8,257 nucleotides of DNA from contig JBHGBB010000175.1 of the NCBI GenBank assembly GCA_041946755.1, positions 1 to 8,257 of the forward strand, written 5' to 3'. Positions within the stretch are counted from its first letter, which is position 1. Each line of letters opens with the position of its first letter. Positions 5,088 to 8,257 of this stretch are shown here, one piece after another. The position numbers were made by a program, and so were the translations under genes. Origin of the DNA: JBHGBB01 sp041946755 (GTDB lineage: Bacteria > UBP4 > UBA4092 > JAOAEQ01). The notes below the pieces were generated by a model, which was not told the origin of the DNA, made no database searches, and worked only from the letters and a program-made list of their open reading frames with translations.

Positions 5088-7283
5088 TGAAAACAGTAAT
5101 TCTTGATATTCGGCGTTTACTCTGGTGCGCTTGTTCTGAATTATGGCTGTTATTTTGCGCCAGTCTTCTGCTATTGTTGGCCACATTTCGCTGTCCACGA
5201 CGTTCTTTTTTACGTATTCTTTTAACGGTTTTTCACGTTTTATCATTCGTCGGTTCCAGTCTACGCTTATGAGACCTGAACGTCCCAGATGATGAAGGTT
5301 TCGAACCATCTGATTAGCATTAAGCGGGTAAGTGATGGCACTGCTCAAGTCCTCAGTGAAAGAGTCTATTGAGATTTCGTCTTCAGCCCTTAGACTAATT
5401 ACGGCAACCATATCTTGCATGAACCTCGCTGTCCTGGTCAAATAGACGGGCTTTCTCTTGGGAATCAAAACCTGCTCCAACCGGTAAGCGTTATGCTTGT
5501 AGAACCAACTCTTAACTGCTTCAGCTAAAAGTGCGTACGCGCCAAGAATTCCCGCTAACGCTAAGAAATATGCTGGCGGAGGAGGCACGAAGCGGAAAAA
5601 CGTGTTAACTGGAGTGTAAGGTATGATAATTGCGGAAACAATGACGACCAGTAGCATTAATGCCAAATACCTGCTCGGTTTGCTCTTGTAGAAAGGCACC
5701 CGCCTAGTTCTTATGATTAGAACAACTAGGGTTTGTGAGCACAAAGACTCGATGAACCATGCGGTTTGAAATAACCCCTCGTTCATCCAAGCGTTGAAGA
5801 CAAAAAGCAGTGTGAAGAATGTGGCGTAGTCGAAAAGAGAACTGACAGGACCTAAAGTTACCATAAACCTTCTGATGAAGGCAATGTCCCAACGTTTCGG
5901 TCTTTGGATATACTCTTCATCAACGTTATCGGTTGTCATAGCAGTTTGTGAGGTGTCATAGAGCAGATTGTTTAGAAGAATTTGGATAGGTGACATGGGT
6001 AGAAAGGGTAAAAATAGCACGGCTCCTGCAGCGCTGAACATGTTGCCAAAGTTTGAGCTTACACCCATCATAACGTACTTCATCGTGTTTCCAAAGGTCT
6101 TACGACCTTCTAGCACTCCCTGAGCTAAAACTGTCAAGTCATTCTTCAACAATATTATGTCCGCTGATTCTCGAGCAACATCCGCAGCATTGTTAACAGA
6201 AATGCCCACGTCTGATGTCTTCAGAGAAGGTGCATCGTTAATTCCATCACCCATGTAACCTACTACATGCCCATTTTTCCTCAGAAGAGTAATTATCCTA
6301 TCTTTTTGGGCAGGCGTCACTCGCGCGAAGATGTTTGCTTCTTCAACAACTGCTGAAAGCGTCTCATCAGGCATGTTGGCGATGTCGTTTCCGAAAGCAA
6401 CGCCTCTCACTTCAAAGCCAAGTTCAGCACAGACTTTTCTGGTAACAAGCTCGTTATCTCCCGTAACTATTTTCAACTCTATTCCTGCTTTAGCTAACAG
6501 TTCGAGAGATTGTTTGGCTGTTTCTTTAGGCGGGTCAAGGAACGCTACAAACCCTAAGAAAACCATGTCCCTCTCATCGTTTATGGAGTAAACAGCTTTT
6601 TCTTCTTTGACTCTTTTGTGGGCAACTGCTAAAGCTCTTAACCCTTCAGTGCTTAAGTCATGGTAACTTCGTTCAATGGTTCTACGCATTCCATCGGTAA
6701 GGTCACAGACAACTCCACCTAATTCATAGTAGGAGCAAACTTTGAGGATTTCTTCAGGAGCACCTTTAGCTATGAAGAATCTCTGCTTTTTCTCTTCGAC
6801 AACTACGGAGACGCGTCTTCGTACGAAGTCAAACGGTACTTCATCAATCTTCTGAAAACTTGAAATGTCAATTTCTTTAAACTTGAGGATAGCCTCATCG
6901 AGCGGGCTCTGTAGTCCGGTCTGGAAGTGGCTGTTTAGGAAAGAGTATAACAGTACTTTTTCATTGTTTTTTCTCTCGATATCCACATGCAGTATCAGTT
7001 TTATCTGATTCTCCGTGAGTGTACCAGTCTTGTCAGTGCATAGCACGTCCATGCTGCCAAAGTTTTCTATCGACGAAAGCCGTTTTACGATAACGTCTTT
7101 TCTAGACATTGCTACGGCTCCCCTAGAGAGATTAATCGTGATGATCATTGGCAAGAGCTCAGGAGTCAAGCCAACAGCCAACGCGACAGCGAAAAGCAAC
7201 GCGGTAATCACGCCGTCTGTGCTGGGATTTCGTAGCGCGATGATTAAGAAAACAAACATGACCAATAGGAAAGTTGCTTGCAT
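5076..7283 (-). CDS. 5'-truncated MgtA-like (P3B) P-type ATPase with C-terminal winged-helix-like extension
   Basis: The C-terminal two-thirds of a Mg2+-transporting-type P-ATPase, numbered from the first Met (735 residues). P3B hallmarks are GLTPELLPMI (38-47), the phosphorylation site DKTGTLT (Asp84), KGAPE (173-177), FLDPPKET (248-255), TGDNE (274-278), GDGIND (345-350), NNLLYDTSQ (438-446) and RTRRVPF (525-531). Hydrophobic segments correspond to TM3 or TM4 through TM10. The open frame continues upstream to 7418, and family-like sequence (KIAKKLVEK, then PETEFERGIKSFG) runs to about 7367, so the Met at 7283 is not a true start and has no Shine-Dalgarno. TM1, TM2 and the actuator domain with its TGES loop, about 270-290 residues, are absent, so transport is not expected. 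Family members such as E. coli MgtA end just after TM10 (about residue 597 here). This protein has about 135 more residues, with an SGLISVDWNRR pattern like a winged helix. AGA/AGG arginine codons are commoner than in the genes to the left. Confidence 0.85.
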   Translation of the reverse strand: MQATFLLVMFVFLIIALRNPSTDGVITALLFAVALAVGLTPELLPMIITINLSRGAVAMSRKDVIVKRLSSIENFGSMDVLCTDKTGTLTENQIKLILHVDIERKNNEKVLLYSFLNSHFQTGLQSPLDEAILKFKEIDISSFQKIDEVPFDFVRRRVSVVVEEKKQRFFIAKGAPEEILKVCSYYELGGVVCDLTDGMRRTIERSYHDLSTEGLRALAVAHKRVKEEKAVYSINDERDMVFLGFVAFLDPPKETAKQSLELLAKAGIELKIVTGDNELVTRKVCAELGFEVRGVAFGNDIANMPDETLSAVVEEANIFARVTPAQKDRIITLLRKNGHVVGYMGDGINDAPSLKTSDVGISVNNAADVARESADIILLKNDLTVLAQGVLEGRKTFGNTMKYVMMGVSSNFGNMFSAAGAVLFLPFLPMSPIQILLNNLLYDTSQTAMTTDNVDEEYIQRPKRWDIAFIRRFMVTLGPVSSLFDYATFFTLLFVFNAWMNEGLFQTAWFIESLCSQTLVVLIIRTRRVPFYKSKPSRYLALMLLVVIVSAIIIPYTPVNTFFRFVPPPPAYFLALAGILGAYALLAEAVKSWFYKHNAYRLEQVLIPKRKPVYLTRTARFMQDMVAVISLRAEDEISIDSFTEDLSSAITYPLNANQMVRNLHHLGRSGLISVDWNRRMIKREKPLKEYVKKNVVDSEMWPTIAEDWRKITAIIQNKRTRVNAEYQELLFSKQE

Positions 7284-7359
7284 GATTAAAAAACCGAAAC
7301 TTTTAATGCCTCTCTCAAACTCGGTCTCAGGAACTTTTTCAACAAGTTTTTTGGCAATC

Positions 7360-7421
7360 TTTCTTCCAGAATTCCCCGATCTATCCGTGATTTTTGCATT
7401 CCATTTAAATTCGCTAAATCA
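7360..7421. other. Abrupt junction between ATPase fragment and oxidoreductase gene
   Basis: On the minus strand the oxidoreductase frame stops at 7416-7414. The ATPase frame opens just after a TGA at 7421-7419. The first 16 or so codons of that open frame (FSEFKWNAKITDRSGN) do not resemble any P3B ATPase. From about 7367 onward (GRKIAKKLVEK) they do. The breakpoint is therefore placed near 7365-7375. No target-site duplication, terminal inverted repeat, tRNA or integrase is visible. A GAATTC hexamer lies at 7369-7374, but the same hexamer also occurs elsewhere in the window (for example 5546-5551), so it is weak evidence for a cloning artefact. Confidence 0.6.
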
Positions 7422-8257
7422 ATTTCAAAATAAATGAGGATTCATCAAGCTGCACATCGGAGTAAGCGAGAGGCTCGTCCTTCTTGACCCCCTTCACCAT
7501 TTTGATATTTTGCGCTAAACTGAAAGGGAGTAAATTCTCCTTTCTTGCAATAGCATATTTCTCCATGCGGCCATAGACAGTATAACCTCCACTTCCATCC
7601 AGAACCTCGCCAGGTTTTAAATCTCTCTTTGCCAAAGTTATCACTTCAGTGAACATCCCAAGGGGAGTGCATGTGGGTTCATTAAATAGCACAGCTCGTG
7701 CAAGAGAAATCGGGGTTTCGATATTACACAAATGGTAGGGGCGATAAAGTACAAATGTGGGACCCTCTCCGCGAAAGTATTTACGTAAATATCTCTTTGC
7801 ATCCCTAGAAATGATTGGATGATCGGTTGTAATCACCCCAAATACTCCTGGTACCGTACTTCTCACTAAATCCACCGAGCCATCCTGATTGTAAACCCCT
7901 TGACAACAATCGACTACGCCATAGCTATTTAAAATTCCTCCATCCTTTTTCAAACGGTACAGTTGAGATAGGCTTTCTAACGTCGCTTCTTTGTTATGCC
8001 CTCCCCGTACATCCGGGACCAGCCCGCACGCATTTGCGCTTGAAGTCAACTCGATTTGTGTTTTTGAGCCATCCTTAAATGAACAGAACATTTTCGGGCT
8101 ATGGCTTCCTGCAATGGCTTCAGCATAAACACTGTCCGGGGTCGCTTCTTTAATCGCTGGGCTAAAAACCGGGGTTTTCCCGAGGCAAGCGATTGTAAAA
8201 CCCAGGCAGTCAGCAAAGTCGTATATTTCTTTAAAAACGCCAGGTTCGTCGCCGCTC
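7414..8257 (-). CDS. C-terminal part of COG4091-type NAD(P)-dependent oxidoreductase with SAF domain (partial)
   Basis: The frame is open to the window edge, giving 280 visible residues beginning SGDEPGVFKEIYDFAD; the Met at 8091 is internal, not a start. The missing part, about 150-170 residues, would hold the Rossmann NAD(P)-binding domain. Visible signatures are GDEPGV, KEATPDSVYAEA, PKMFCSFKDGSK, GLVPDVRGGHN, GVFGVITTDHP, LYRPYHLCNIETPISLARAVL and a C-terminal SAF domain (TLAKRDLKPGEVLDGSGGYTVYG, then KKDEPLAYSDVQLDES, each quoted only as a landmark). This pattern belongs to the family annotated as predicted homoserine dehydrogenase. Its members oxidise or reduce sugar-acid or hydroxy-acid type substrates in several contexts, and the substrate cannot be told here. 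The protein ends at ESSFILKLI, a few residues earlier than I would expect, possibly because the junction trimmed it. It is followed on the same strand by the ATPase fragment. Confidence 0.85.
   Translation of the reverse strand, partial: SGDEPGVFKEIYDFADCLGFTIACLGKTPVFSPAIKEATPDSVYAEAIAGSHSPKMFCSFKDGSKTQIELTSSANACGLVPDVRGGHNKEATLESLSQLYRLKKDGGILNSYGVVDCCQGVYNQDGSVDLVRSTVPGVFGVITTDHPIISRDAKRYLRKYFRGEGPTFVLYRPYHLCNIETPISLARAVLFNEPTCTPLGMFTEVITLAKRDLKPGEVLDGSGGYTVYGRMEKYAIARKENLLPFSLAQNIKMVKGVKKDEPLAYSDVQLDESSFILKLI

Noticed and set aside
5024..5272. Plus-strand 82-codon ORF preceded by AAGGA
   Set aside because: Most of it lies antisense to the ATPase C-terminus, and its product is a low-complexity Leu/Cys/Ser/Arg-rich string with no family resemblance.
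5069..7374. HindIII-like AAGCTT at 5069-5074 and EcoRI-like GAATTC at 7369-7374 flanking the ATPase block, suggesting a cloned insert
   Set aside because: Both hexamers also occur elsewhere in the window (AAGCTT at 4621-4626, GAATTC at 5546-5551), so the placement may be coincidence; kept only as a note for the chimera question.
7015..7437. Plus-strand 140-codon ORF
   Set aside because: It is the antisense shadow of the ATPase phosphorylation-site and TM4 region plus the junction; it is Ser/Thr-rich with no recognisable domain.

Overview
The window reads as a piece of an uncultured, AT-rich bacterium, probably from a metagenome. Positions 1 to about 5000 hold typical bacterial genes: a secreted NlpC/P60 cell-wall peptidase, an FHA-GAF-GAF-HD-GYP cyclic-di-GMP phosphodiesterase, a PilZ protein and an HU-type DNA-binding protein. 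They have sigma70-like promoters and favour CGN arginine codons. No rRNA, tRNA, CRISPR array, IS element or integrase is visible, and I cannot name the phylum.

Layout: 1-25, a perfect palindrome followed by a T-run (terminator). 38-1276 (-), NlpC/P60 peptidase. 1277-1625, divergent intergenic region. On the minus strand it carries a near-consensus promoter and a roughly 94-nt structured leader with mutually exclusive helices ending in a terminator-like stem plus U8. On the plus strand it carries a promoter only a few bases upstream of the next ATG. 1626-3647 (+), c-di-GMP phosphodiesterase. 3690-4031 (-), a small protein resembling DUF6504. 4129-4566 (+), PilZ protein. 4696-4974 (+), HU with its own promoter and strong Shine-Dalgarno. 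5076 to about 7370 (-), an MgtA-like (P3B) P-type ATPase without its N-terminal third but with a C-terminal winged-helix-like extension. 7414-8257 (-), the C-terminal 280 residues of a COG4091-type NAD(P)-dependent oxidoreductase with a SAF domain, running off the window.

How the genes fit together: the HD-GYP enzyme would degrade cyclic-di-GMP in response to GAF-sensed ligands and a phosphothreonine partner bound by FHA. The PilZ protein, 481 bases further on, is a plausible receptor for the same messenger. The peptidase, read away from the HD-GYP gene, would act in envelope remodelling and may be controlled by RNA attenuation in its leader.

The right third looks different. The ATPase uses more AGA/AGG arginine codons. 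Its homology stops abruptly near 7365-7372, beside the end of an unrelated gene. This is either a recombination scar that left a truncated pump or an assembly/cloning chimera. The strongest leads are the leader RNA at 1324-1417, the ATPase C-terminal extension, and the junction near 7370.
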